Below are positions 1 through 8,395 of a stretch of DNA of 64,000 nt, in pieces; the stretch's first letter is position 1; each line of letters starts with the position of its first letter. Source of the stretch: Leadbetterella sp035299025. GTDB taxonomy: Bacteria > Bacteroidota > Bacteroidia > Cytophagales > Spirosomataceae. The DNA lies in NCBI GenBank assembly GCA_035299025.1, contig DATGXK010000007.1, forward strand, positions 992,001-1,056,000, in the 5' to 3' direction. The notes beneath the pieces were generated by a model. The model ran no database searches and was not told the DNA's origin. It worked only from the letters and a program-made list of their open reading frames with translations. The position numbers and the translations under genes are program-made.

Positions 1-1
1 T

Positions 2-262
2 CAAGTTGAAAGTTTGATAGTTAGAATGCTTGAAAACCCATCTTCTACTGACTATTTGCAGTTTCAGGTATTGCTCAATTCTTTCGCAAATTTTAGCTTT
101 GAAGTTTTCGATGCATCCGGTCGATTGATAATTTCAGAAAACTACGAAGATTCGCCGAGCAGGCTAATTCAAATACCCAAAACAACTCTCGGTAAGGGAA
201 TTTATAACCTTAGAGTAAAGTCAGGTGAGGAAGTGGTTTATAAAAGAATTCTCTCTCAATAA
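2..262 (+). CDS. C-terminal end of a secreted protein with type IX sorting domain (partial)
   Basis: The reading frame is open from the first bases of the window, so this is only the last ~86 residues of a longer gene. It has the pattern of a Bacteroidota type IX secretion (Por) C-terminal sorting domain: an N-P-x(6)-L strand near the start, F-E-V-F-D-A-S-G-R-L-I, a G-I-Y-N-L-R-V strand and a final V-Y-K-R-I-L-S-Q. In known substrates this domain directs export through the outer membrane and is then removed. The function of the exported part cannot be seen. The gene is followed by an 86 bp AT-rich spacer before the dCMP deaminase gene. Confidence 0.75.
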   Translation, partial: QVESLIVRMLENPSSTDYLQFQVLLNSFANFSFEVFDASGRLIISENYEDSPSRLIQIPKTTLGKGIYNLRVKSGEEVVYKRILSQ

Positions 263-348
263 ATTATACTGCTCTTAAGATTTCAAATCACCTCCGTTTT
301 TGATTAATTTTGATTTTTAAACCAAAACCATAAAACAAATATCCTTCT

Positions 349-822
349 ATGGAATTAAAAAAGTCTGAAAAGCCTAAATTCGACGATATTTTTATGGATT
401 TGGCCATAAATCTCGCTAAACGTTCACATTGTATTAAAGCCCAAGTAGGGGCGGTTTTGGTAAATGAAACCCGAATAATTTCTATAGGATACAACGGGCC
501 ACCCTCTGGCACTCATAATTGTGATGAGGATTTTGGAGAAATTGGCTGCCCGCGAGATTCGAAAGGGAGCTGTTCTTTGGCTCTACATGCCGAGCAAAAC
601 GCCATTTTATATGCTTCTAAAAACGGAGCCAAAGTAGAAGGCTCTACGCTATATGTTACACTTTCTCCGTGCATTGCTTGTGCAAGAGTAATTTACTCTA
701 TGAAAATAAAAAAAGTCTATTTTCTGAATTCATATGCTCAATACAAGGGAATTCCGAGCGACGAGGGTGTTGATTTCCTAAGAAAATTTGGAGTTGAGGT
801 TGTAAAATATGAAATTTCATGA
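349..822 (+). CDS. dCMP deaminase (ComEB-like cytidine/deoxycytidylate deaminase)
   Basis: 157 residues, the normal length for a zinc-dependent deoxycytidylate deaminase, which converts dCMP to dUMP for thymidylate synthesis. The zinc site is complete: H80-A-E82 (proton shuttle Glu) and P107-C108-x2-C111. The G-Y-N-G-P-P-S-G segment at residues 47-54 is characteristic of the dCMP branch rather than tRNA or free-cytidine deaminases. A TAATTTTG box at 305-312 resembles the Bacteroidota -7 element, although no clear -33 element was found. The stop codon overlaps the start of the next gene by 4 bases (ATGA), suggesting one operon with the AcpH-like gene and holA. Confidence 0.88.
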   Translation: MELKKSEKPKFDDIFMDLAINLAKRSHCIKAQVGAVLVNETRIISIGYNGPPSGTHNCDEDFGEIGCPRDSKGSCSLALHAEQNAILYASKNGAKVEGSTLYVTLSPCIACARVIYSMKIKKVYFLNSYAQYKGIPSDEGVDFLRKFGVEVVKYEIS

Positions 823-1433
823 ACTATCTGGCTCATCTTTTTCTGGCTGGTACAAACGACGGCATCATACTTGGAAACTTATTGGAGGATTTTGTGACTG
901 GTGCAATAGAAAACGAAACCAATAAAAGCCTTCCTTATGATGTTAAATTGGGGCTATCCATGCATCGACAGATTGACACTTTTACGGACTCTAGTAAAGT
1001 TGTAAAAGAATGCAAAGCCTTGTTTTATCCCAAGTTTGGCAAGTATTCACCCATTATTATTGATGTTTTGTTTGATCACTTCTTGGTCAAAAACTGGGAA
1101 ATTTTCACCGAAGAGGCGTTCGATCAATTTAGACCCAGAATTTACAAATCTCTTAAAAACTATATCGAAATTCAGCCCGAGCAGTTACAATCTATGATAA
1201 ATTCGATGATTGAACATGACTGGCTCAAAAACTATAAAGAGAATTGGGGATTGGAGAGGGCATTTCTAAACTTGAACAAAAGAATAAATAAACCCGATGT
1301 GGATTTACGATTGTCTTTGCAGGAGTTTGAGGACAATTACTATTTTATAAATGAAAAATTCTTAGATTTTTTCGAAGATCTAAAAAAACTGTGTGATAAA
1401 TTTTTGAAAGAAAATCTCCCAAATGGCAAATAA
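819..1433 (+). CDS. Acyl carrier protein phosphodiesterase family protein (AcpH/DUF479)
   Basis: 204 residues. The N-terminus M-N-Y-L-A-H-L, the G-N-L-L-E-D-F-V-T-G segment and the S-M-H-R-Q-I-D-T-F-T-D motif match the HD-like AcpH family, whose E. coli member removes the 4'-phosphopantetheine group from acyl carrier protein. Bacteroidota homologues are common but their substrate is not settled, so the reaction is a family inference. Translation is probably coupled to the deaminase gene upstream (ATGA overlap), and the 3' end overlaps holA by 11 bases. Confidence 0.8.
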   Translation: MNYLAHLFLAGTNDGIILGNLLEDFVTGAIENETNKSLPYDVKLGLSMHRQIDTFTDSSKVVKECKALFYPKFGKYSPIIIDVLFDHFLVKNWEIFTEEAFDQFRPRIYKSLKNYIEIQPEQLQSMINSMIEHDWLKNYKENWGLERAFLNLNKRINKPDVDLRLSLQEFEDNYYFINEKFLDFFEDLKKLCDKFLKENLPNGK

Positions 1434-2442
1434 TTATCAGCAAATAATAGACAAATTGGAAGCAAAATCGCTCAAACCTGTGTATTTACTACATGGTACG
1501 GAGCAGTTCTATGTAGACCAATTCGTCCAGAAAATTCTAGAAGTTGCTATTCCCGACTTTGAAAAAGGTTTCAATGAATATGTTTTATATGGCAAAGACA
1601 TCACCACAGGAGATATAATAAACTACGCCCGCAAATTCCCGATGATGGCAGAAAGGCAGCTCGTCTTGGTAAAAGAGGCCCACATGATAGCTGACCTAAA
1701 CAATAAGGATAATCAAACACTTATTGAAAATTATGTGAACAATCCACTTAGCTCCACAATCTTGGTTTTGAGCTTTGGCAAAGCACAAGACGAACGTAAG
1801 TCATGGGTGAAAGCTTTTGCCAAACACGGGCAAAATCTTAATTTCAAAAAAATGTATGATTATGAAATCCCAGATTTTATAATTTCGCATTGTGCATCTC
1901 TAAACTTAAAGATAAGCCCGAAGGCAGTTCAGCTACTTTCCGAGCACATTGGAAATAACCTGCAAGCTATTCATAACGAAATAGATAAGCTAAAGGTTAA
2001 TCTCAAACCAGACGAGCCCATAGATGCATCGACCATAGAACGATACGTCGGTATTTCGAAAGATTATAATGTATTTGAGTTGCAGAAGGCCTTGACGGAA
2101 AAAAACGCAAAAAAGAGCTTTCAGATTGTAAAATACTTTGGAGATAATACAAAAGACCATCCCATTACCCCAAATATCATCATTCTATATAATTTCTTCT
2201 CAAAAGTCCTTTTATTACATGGCCTCAAAAATCTGTCCGATGCAGATTTGGCTAAAAATATGGGGGTAAATGCCTATTTTCTTAAGGATTACAAAAAGGC
2301 TGCCTCTTTGTATTCAATAGGACAACTCATGAAAGTTATTCATGCTTTGAACATTGCCGATCAGAAGTCAAAAGGAGTAGAGTCTGGCTCAATTTCCGAA
2401 GGTGACATTTATAAAGATCTCATTTTTAATATTCTAAACTGA
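1423..2442 (+). CDS. holA: DNA polymerase III subunit delta
   Basis: 339 residues, the expected length for HolA, the clamp-loader subunit that opens the beta sliding clamp during replication. The N-terminal P-V-Y-L-L-H-G-T-E-Q-F-Y motif is the typical start of the delta subunit, and the C-terminal helical collar domain contains the common pattern I-L-Y-N-F-F-S-K. It is the third gene of a tight operon (11-base overlap upstream). Its last 17 bases overlap the 3' end of the convergent Nudix gene, leaving no room for an ordinary terminator between them. Confidence 0.88.
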   Translation: MANNYQQIIDKLEAKSLKPVYLLHGTEQFYVDQFVQKILEVAIPDFEKGFNEYVLYGKDITTGDIINYARKFPMMAERQLVLVKEAHMIADLNNKDNQTLIENYVNNPLSSTILVLSFGKAQDERKSWVKAFAKHGQNLNFKKMYDYEIPDFIISHCASLNLKISPKAVQLLSEHIGNNLQAIHNEIDKLKVNLKPDEPIDASTIERYVGISKDYNVFELQKALTEKNAKKSFQIVKYFGDNTKDHPITPNIIILYNFFSKVLLLHGLKNLSDADLAKNMGVNAYFLKDYKKAASLYSIGQLMKVIHALNIADQKSKGVESGSISEGDIYKDLIFNILN

Positions 2443-2962
2443 GAACTTTTCTCTTCATCCGCAGCAAAGATTCTTCAGTTGTGTATTTTTCTAAATCGGC
2501 AATCCTAATCCACATCAATTGGTTGGTTTCATGATTCTGTACCAATTGCTTCGTTGAATCTGCAAAAAAAAGATATCGGACGTCAAAATGTTCATGTTCT
2601 GGAATATCCTTTCGCTCCGGGATAGTATGAATATCAAGATCAAAAATTGACTGACCAATGTTTTCAATCTGGACACCCGTTTCTTCAAAGACCTCCTTAA
2701 TAGCAACGCCCAAAGTATCTTTATCACCATCGCAGTGTCCACCTGGTTGAAGCCATTTATCTAATTTTTTATGATGAATAAGTAAGATTTTCTGCGTTCC
2801 TTCGTCATAAATGAAGCCTGAAGCAGTAATATGGCCAATGAGTAGGGTTCTTTCGAAACAGTCATGGTTAGTGTTTACAAAATCAATAAAGCGGGCTTTA
2901 ATAATGCCTTCGGTGTTATCGATAGTTGTATAAGCTCGAAGTTGTTCCAGCAATTCCTTCAT
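2426..2962 (-). CDS. Nudix hydrolase
   Basis: 178 residues with a Nudix box near residues 74-97: P-G-G-H followed by K-E-V-F-E-E-T-G-V, which matches REUxEExGU with Lys for the first Arg. The glutamate normally found six residues after the box glycine is not at its usual place. Nudix enzymes cleave nucleoside diphosphates linked to another moiety; the substrate cannot be read from this sequence. Only 6 bp separate its start from the stop of the upstream beta-propeller gene on the same strand, so the two are probably co-transcribed. Confidence 0.85.
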   Translation of the reverse strand: MKELLEQLRAYTTIDNTEGIIKARFIDFVNTNHDCFERTLLIGHITASGFIYDEGTQKILLIHHKKLDKWLQPGGHCDGDKDTLGVAIKEVFEETGVQIENIGQSIFDLDIHTIPERKDIPEHEHFDVRYLFFADSTKQLVQNHETNQLMWIRIADLEKYTTEESLLRMKRKVLSLEY

Positions 2963-2968
2963 ATTTAT

Positions 2969-3994
2969 TTACTCCCAAATAGCTGCACCATTTGGCTTTA
3001 GACCTACATTTATTGTTTTAAATATCTTCTTTGCCGCTGCATCAATCACCTGAACGGTATTAGATTTCTGGTTTACGACAACGGCCGTCTTTCCATCCTT
3101 CAAAAATACAATTTGATGTGGATCTAAATTAGTCTCTATCTCTTTCTTTTTCATCCAAATAGCTTTTTCTTTCTGATAAACCACCACTTTGTTGGCTTTA
3201 GGGGCACAAACCCAAAGTTCATTTGATATTAAATTGAACACGGCAAATCCTGGGATAAAATCAAAATCCAGGAAATCAATAACTTTATTATCGGTCAAGT
3301 CAACTATATTCAAGCTTTTGGCATTGGCATTTTCAACAAAAACGGTATTCTGATTCCATCCGGGCCACACATTGGTCGGGAAGGGATCTATTTTCACTTC
3401 CTTTACAATGTTTTTGGTTTTGGTGTCAATAACCGTCAAAAAAGAAGTTTCTCCGCAGGCAACTAGGGCCAAATCTCCATTTTTTGCAAAAATTAACTCC
3501 GAAGGATCAGGACCAACTTGAATTTCTTTTATTAGTGATAGATTTGCCGCATTATATATCTGAACTTTTCCTGAATGTGAGACTAAACTCGTCCAAACCT
3601 CCTTTTGGTCTGTCGAAAAAACAGCATTGTGGTTAGCAAAGGGTACCTCAAAAAAAGTTTCTTTTTTATCCAATAGATTTATAAGGCCAACTTTACCCTT
3701 CGGTGATGTACCGTGAAGACCTTCGTGACCATTTGCAAAGTCATATTCTGGCAATGCCACGGCCAGCTTGGTATAATCCTTGGCAAAATAAATATGGTGA
3801 GCAAAAGTATTGCCGCTGGTCTTCAAATAATGCCTACCTCTCTCTTGCCATGTTTTGGTATCTATAACAGAAATGCTGTTGTCTCCACCATTGACAACAT
3901 AAACCGCATTTTTTTCAAAAACTACAGGTTGTAAATCTGACTTTTTGGGTGAGCAAGAAAAAAATAGAAAGAAGAAAACTACCAAATACCTCAT
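2969..3994 (-). CDS. YVTN-type beta-propeller lipoprotein
   Basis: 341 residues from the start chosen at 3994. The signal sequence M-R-Y-L-V-V-F-F-F-L-F-F-S-C is a lipoprotein type with Cys as residue 14, so the mature protein should be membrane-anchored outside the cytoplasm. Repeated V-Y-V-V-N-G-G-D-N-S-I-S-V-I-D and related V-x-V-x-N/D units fit a YVTN/NHL-like propeller. The frame extends 18 codons upstream, but that stretch is the terminator hairpin of the preceding gene, so the later ATG is preferred. The partner or ligand is unknown. It is followed closely by the Nudix gene. Confidence 0.75.
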   Translation of the reverse strand: MRYLVVFFFLFFSCSPKKSDLQPVVFEKNAVYVVNGGDNSISVIDTKTWQERGRHYLKTSGNTFAHHIYFAKDYTKLAVALPEYDFANGHEGLHGTSPKGKVGLINLLDKKETFFEVPFANHNAVFSTDQKEVWTSLVSHSGKVQIYNAANLSLIKEIQVGPDPSELIFAKNGDLALVACGETSFLTVIDTKTKNIVKEVKIDPFPTNVWPGWNQNTVFVENANAKSLNIVDLTDNKVIDFLDFDFIPGFAVFNLISNELWVCAPKANKVVVYQKEKAIWMKKKEIETNLDPHQIVFLKDGKTAVVVNQKSNTVQVIDAAAKKIFKTINVGLKPNGAAIWE

Positions 3995-3995
3995 A

Positions 3996-4029
3996 AAAAA
4001 ACGTTGCCTTTTACAAGACAACGTTTTTT
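3996..4029 (-). terminator. Perfect 11-bp hairpin terminator
   Basis: AAAAAACGTTG and CAACGTTTTTT form perfect 11-bp arms around a 12-base loop. The T-run on the minus strand marks it as the terminator of the small gene at 4055-4348. Its far edge lies one base from the ATG of the next gene (3994). Confidence 0.8.
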
Positions 4030-4054
4030 GGTCGATAAAATTTATCAAAATATC

Positions 4055-4348
4055 TTATTTAGACATCAACGACATTACAATTTGAGATAAAGCACTGATA
4101 ATGAATCCAAAAAAAGTCTTCAAAAAGTTCTTTTCTGTAGATTCTTCCTTCTCAACAACCCCGTCTTGCTTAATTTCAAGCGTTGTTGTTAAACCATTTT
4201 TAGAGTTCAAAACAGATTTAGAGTTAACAGACAGAGTTTTACCTGACACAGATTTCTGCTCTACAGCCCTCGGATTACTGATAATTCCAAAGCTCGAAAG
4301 CGAAAAAGTGGCAGTTAGAAGTAAAAGAAAAAGTGCTATCTTCTTCAT
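4055..4348 (-). CDS. Small secreted/membrane-associated protein, unknown
   Basis: 97 residues starting at the M-K-K-I-A-L-F-L-L-L-L-T-A signal sequence. The middle is polar and rich in Ser, Lys, Glu and Val, and the C-terminal ~25 residues (F-F-G-F-I-I-S-A-L-S-Q-I-V-M-S-L-M) are hydrophobic or amphipathic, which could be a membrane anchor. I do not recognise the family. A clear hairpin terminator follows, so it is probably transcribed alone. An alternative start two codons upstream is possible. Confidence 0.6.
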   Translation of the reverse strand: MKKIALFLLLLTATFSLSSFGIISNPRAVEQKSVSGKTLSVNSKSVLNSKNGLTTTLEIKQDGVVEKEESTEKNFLKTFFGFIISALSQIVMSLMSK

Positions 4349-4404
4349 TATCAATCAATTTTTATCCAAAAATAATATACATCTGGATATATCCAAGTGA
4401 AAAC

Positions 4405-5805
4405 TTAAGAAATTTTTCCAACCATATCCTCTGGTTTTACCCACTGATCAAACTCATCGGCCGTTAAATAGCCCAAAGCTATGGCTGTTTCTTTCAGCGT
4501 ACTGCCGTTTTTATGTGCGGTTTGGGCTATCTCAGCCGCTTTATAATACCCAATTTTGGTATTCAGGGCAGTAACCAACATCAAGGAATTGTTGACGTGT
4601 TTTTTGATATTTTCATGCAGAGGTTCAATCCCCACCGCACATTTGTCATTGAATGAAACACAAACATCTCCAATCAATCTGGCCGAATGCAGAAAGTTAA
4701 ATACCATCATAGGTTTGAAAACATTTAGTTCAAAATGCCCATTTGAACCACCAATATTGATGGCTACGTCATTTCCTAATACCTGAGCAGCAGCCATAGT
4801 CATTGCCTCACACTGGGTAGGGTTTACTTTTCCGGGCATGATTGAAGACCCTGGCTCATTGTCAGGAATGTAAATTTCGCCAATACCTGATCTCGGACCA
4901 GAAGACAACATTCTAACATCGTTTCCAATTTTCATCAAACTGACAGCCACGGTCTTCAAGGCTCCATGTGCCTCTACAATAGCATCATGTGCCGCAAGAG
5001 CCTCAAATTTATTTTCAGCTGTTCTGAAAGGCAAACCTGTGAGTTTGGCAATTTGGCCAGCAACGTTTTCAGAATATCCGTCTGGGGTGTTGATTCCAGT
5101 TCCCACCGCTGTGCCACCAAGTGCCAATTCGGCAAGGTGATCCAAGGTATTGTTGATGGCTTTTAGGCCGTGGTTGAGCTGCGAAACGTAACCCGAAAAC
5201 TCCTGACCTAGTGTCAATGGCGTAGCGTCCATGAAGTGCGTACGGCCTATTTTCACAACATTCATAAAAGCCTTTGACTTGGCCGCCAAAGTATCTCTCA
5301 ACTTTTCTATTCCAGGAATGGTTTTTTCGATAAGCATCTTATATGCAGCAATGTGCATGGCAGTCGGAAAGGTATCGTTTGACGACTGCGATTTGTTTAC
5401 GTCATCATTTGGATGCAAAAACTTCGTTTTATCGCTCAATTCACCACCTTTTAGCACATGTGCTCTATAAGCTATCACCTCGTTACAATTCATATTTGAC
5501 TGCGTACCTGAGCCTGTTTGCCATACTACCAACGGAAACTGGTCGTCTAGTTTGCCCTCTAATATTTCATCGCAAACTACACCTATAAGCTTAGCTTTTT
5601 CTTCTTCTAAAACCCCAGCTTCAAAATTGGCCAAAGCCGCACCATGCTTCAAATATGCAAAAGCTTTTATAATTTCTTTGGGCATCTTATTGATGTCTTG
5701 TGCTATTTGAAAGTTCTCAATAGAACGTTGCGTTTGTGCACCCCAATAAACATGCGATGGCACTTGTACTTCGCCCATCGTATCCTTTTCTATTCTATAG
5801 TCCAT
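4405..5805 (-). CDS. fumC: Fumarate hydratase, class II
   Basis: 466 residues from the ATG at 5805, the standard length for FumC; an extra 21 in-frame codons upstream have no family counterpart and were rejected. FumC interconverts fumarate and malate in the TCA cycle without an iron-sulfur cluster. Visible signatures are G-S-G-T-Q-S-N-M-N, the H-P-N-D-x-V-N-x-S-Q-S-S-N-D segment and the superfamily motif G-S-S-I-M-P-G-K-V-N-P containing the mobile catalytic serine loop. The nucleoside permease gene lies 64 bp upstream on the same strand. Confidence 0.95.
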   Translation of the reverse strand: MDYRIEKDTMGEVQVPSHVYWGAQTQRSIENFQIAQDINKMPKEIIKAFAYLKHGAALANFEAGVLEEEKAKLIGVVCDEILEGKLDDQFPLVVWQTGSGTQSNMNCNEVIAYRAHVLKGGELSDKTKFLHPNDDVNKSQSSNDTFPTAMHIAAYKMLIEKTIPGIEKLRDTLAAKSKAFMNVVKIGRTHFMDATPLTLGQEFSGYVSQLNHGLKAINNTLDHLAELALGGTAVGTGINTPDGYSENVAGQIAKLTGLPFRTAENKFEALAAHDAIVEAHGALKTVAVSLMKIGNDVRMLSSGPRSGIGEIYIPDNEPGSSIMPGKVNPTQCEAMTMAAAQVLGNDVAINIGGSNGHFELNVFKPMMVFNFLHSARLIGDVCVSFNDKCAVGIEPLHENIKKHVNNSLMLVTALNTKIGYYKAAEIAQTAHKNGSTLKETAIALGYLTADEFDQWVKPEDMVGKIS

Positions 5806-5869
5806 TTTTCGTATTTTTTTTACAAATTTAGTAGGTAAACTATTAACATCAAACTTAGAATTATACAAT

Positions 5870-7075
5870 CTATTCAGCCGAATTTCTTGTATTATCTTTG
5901 AAAAACAAAATAAAAAGAATCAAAACCCCGGCTGCTATGTAAGCAGGAACCATCCAAACTCCGGACCAATCATGTTTTGTGACTCCTTCTGCTACTGAGG
6001 TATATTTGGTAAGTACTTTTCCAGATAAATAAGACCCAATACCCATTCCGACTCCATAAGTTGCAAACGTAATAAGTCCTTGAGCTGAATTCTTGATTTT
6101 CTCACCGGCTTTGTTGTCGGTATATATTTGGCCAGTAACGAAGAAAAAATCATAACACACACCATGAAGCAAAATTGCAATATACAGAACCCACTCAGAA
6201 GAGATACCGTCGCCATAACCAAAACATACAAACCTTGTAATCCAAGCTATGAGGCCAACGATTAACATCTTTTTGATACCAAATTTTTGTAAAGCAAAAG
6301 GAATCAATAACATAAAGCCAACTTCCGATACCTGGCCTAGTGACATCTTATTTTCAACATTGGTCATATTTGACTCCGTAAGTGACAAATTGCCGTGGGC
6401 GTAATAAAACGCCAAAGGAATACAAACCAAAACCGACGAAATAAAGAAAATTAGAAACGAGCGATCCTTGAACAACACAAATGCGTCTGTACCCAAAATC
6501 TGGCCAATCGTTGCATTTCCAGTAGCTTTTGGAGGTGTGTTGGGTAGTGTAAATGCAAAAACTGCCCAAGCAAGAGAAGTAAACATAGCGATCTGAAAAA
6601 TGGTCACTTTGTCGCCCACTTCATAAAACCCAATAATGTTTGTTACCACTATCCAAGCGATTGTCCCCAAAACTCTGATAACAGGAAACTCTTTGCCCGG
6701 GTCTTTCATTTGGTTCATGGCTATAGAGCTCGACAAAGCAAGGTTTGGAGCGAATGTGAGTGTGTAGGCCAATATATACCAAAAAAAGTTGTCAGCAGAT
6801 TGATTCTGTATTAAAAAATAGAGAATTCCTGCTCCCAAAAGATTCAACACACCCATTACTTTCTGAGCAGAAAAATATCTGTCGGCTATCATTCCAATGA
6901 AAAACGGTGCAATGATGGAGGCAATGGAAAAAGTAGCATAAGCATTTCCAATCTGGTCACCATTTGCATTCAAGGTGGTAAACATATATTTTCCCATTTG
7001 GCCATACCATGAGCCCCAGGTAAAAAACATCAACAACATCATCAGCATCAGCTGAATCCTTACGGTTAGTTTCAT
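5870..7075 (-). CDS. Nucleoside:H+ symporter family MFS permease (NupG-like)
   Basis: 401 residues with about 12 hydrophobic segments. The N-terminus (T-W-G-S-W-Y-G-Q-M-G), followed by N-A-Y-A-T-F-S-I-A-S-I-I-A-P-F-F-I-G-M-I-A-D-R-Y-F, matches the nucleoside:H+ symporter branch of the major facilitator superfamily, located in the inner membrane. E. coli NupG imports purine and pyrimidine nucleosides; exact specificity here is inferred. It precedes fumC on the same strand and is divergent from truA. Confidence 0.82.
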   Translation of the reverse strand: MKLTVRIQLMLMMLLMFFTWGSWYGQMGKYMFTTLNANGDQIGNAYATFSIASIIAPFFIGMIADRYFSAQKVMGVLNLLGAGILYFLIQNQSADNFFWYILAYTLTFAPNLALSSSIAMNQMKDPGKEFPVIRVLGTIAWIVVTNIIGFYEVGDKVTIFQIAMFTSLAWAVFAFTLPNTPPKATGNATIGQILGTDAFVLFKDRSFLIFFISSVLVCIPLAFYYAHGNLSLTESNMTNVENKMSLGQVSEVGFMLLIPFALQKFGIKKMLIVGLIAWITRFVCFGYGDGISSEWVLYIAILLHGVCYDFFFVTGQIYTDNKAGEKIKNSAQGLITFATYGVGMGIGSYLSGKVLTKYTSVAEGVTKHDWSGVWMVPAYIAAGVLILFILFFKDNTRNSAE

Positions 7076-7186
7076 AAAATAATCAGGGTTTTGCGTTTTA
7101 TTTATTCTACAAAGCTAAGGCATTTTTTTAAAGCCTAAAAAATCATTTATCAAATATATTGCTGAAAAAATCTATAATTTTGTGGC

Positions 7187-8395
7187 ATGAAATACTTTAT
7201 AGAGGTGTCCTACCTCGGAACAAATTTTCATGGATGGCAAATCCAACCAAATGCCACTAGTGTACAAGCTGAAATTGAGTTCGGTTTGTCCACTATTTTG
7301 GGTGAAAAAATATCCATAATGGGCAGTAGCCGAACAGATACGGGAGTTCATGCCAGACAACAATACGCTCATTTCGAGAGCACTAGAGCAAATATAGACT
7401 TGGAGAATACCAAAATTCGTTTAAATAAATTTCTAAAAACAGACATTGCCGTGAAAAGCATTAGGAGGGTATTTCCTGATGATCATACACGTTTTGATGC
7501 CACAAATAGAAAATATATTTATAGAATAAGTCCGGAAAAAGATCCATTCATCAAAGAAATAGCGGCGGTCTACTACAAAAAACTAGATATCGACAAACTC
7601 AATGAGGCTTCAAAAATTCTGCTATTTCATACTGACTTTCAGAGTTTTAGTAAAGTAAAAACAGAAGTAAAAACATTTGATTGTGACATAGAAGAGGCTT
7701 TTTGGGTAAAAAATGGCAAAATTCTAGAATTTCATATCAGAGCCAATAGGTTTTTAAGGGGAATGGTGAGAGCCATTGTAGGCACGCTTTTGGATGTGGG
7801 AAGCGGAAAAATAACAACAAGTGATTTTGAGAAGATAATTTTGGCAAAGGATAGAACCCAAGCTGGTATTGCTGCAAAAGCCGAAGGCCTAACATTGGAA
7901 GAGGTAAACTATCCCCTAGGCTATTTTGACAGAAAAGTAACCATTTCTGAGGCCCAAATTGATGAGATGGAGGTGGTAAAAAAACTTTTCATCGAATATC
8001 AAGCTCATTTGGGTATTTCTTTGTGTTTTCAGGGATTTCAGGAAGAACTAGATCATTTACCTGGAAAATATGCATCACCAACAGGCATTATTCTTCTTGC
8101 CAAAGAAAATGAAAATATTGTTGGCGTAGTAGCTCTAAAACCTTTGGAAGAAGGTGTTTGTGAAATGAAACGTTTGTTTGTTTTACCCAAATATCAGAGC
8201 TATGGCATAGGCAAGCTGCTTACGGAAAGGCTTTTGCTTGAAGCCAAAAAACTTCAATACCACCGCATTAAGTTAGACACCCTTGAAAGGTTAGCTTCGG
8301 CAGTAGCAATTTATCGAAAACTCGGTTTTGAAGAAACCAAGCCATACAATTTCAATCCGGAGGGAGATATACTTTATTTTGAGAAGCAATTATGA
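7187..8395 (+). CDS. truA: tRNA pseudouridine synthase A fused to a GNAT acetyltransferase domain
   Basis: 402 residues, far longer than a usual TruA (~245-270). Residues 1-245 are TruA, which makes pseudouridine at positions 38-40 of tRNA anticodon arms; the catalytic Asp is D51 in S-R-T-D-T-G-V-H-A. After residue ~248 a complete GNAT-like N-acetyltransferase follows, with the acetyl-CoA motif Y-Q-S-Y-G-I-G-K-L-L at 336-345 and the usual A-I-Y-R-K-L-G-F-E near the end. The frame is continuous with no stop or internal junction signal. A TAATTTTG box at 7175-7182 lies only 4 bases from the ATG, so the message may be nearly leaderless. The stop overlaps the Sua5 gene (ATGA). Confidence 0.9.
   Translation: MKYFIEVSYLGTNFHGWQIQPNATSVQAEIEFGLSTILGEKISIMGSSRTDTGVHARQQYAHFESTRANIDLENTKIRLNKFLKTDIAVKSIRRVFPDDHTRFDATNRKYIYRISPEKDPFIKEIAAVYYKKLDIDKLNEASKILLFHTDFQSFSKVKTEVKTFDCDIEEAFWVKNGKILEFHIRANRFLRGMVRAIVGTLLDVGSGKITTSDFEKIILAKDRTQAGIAAKAEGLTLEEVNYPLGYFDRKVTISEAQIDEMEVVKKLFIEYQAHLGISLCFQGFQEELDHLPGKYASPTGIILLAKENENIVGVVALKPLEEGVCEMKRLFVLPKYQSYGIGKLLTERLLLEAKKLQYHRIKLDTLERLASAVAIYRKLGFEETKPYNFNPEGDILYFEKQL

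Noticed and set aside
288..512. Minus-strand 74-codon frame
   Set aside because: It overlaps the dCMP deaminase gene, whose zinc motifs are unambiguous.
3995..4048. Longer N-terminus for the beta-propeller lipoprotein
   Set aside because: The extra 18 codons are the terminator hairpin of the preceding gene and would bury the lipoprotein signal.
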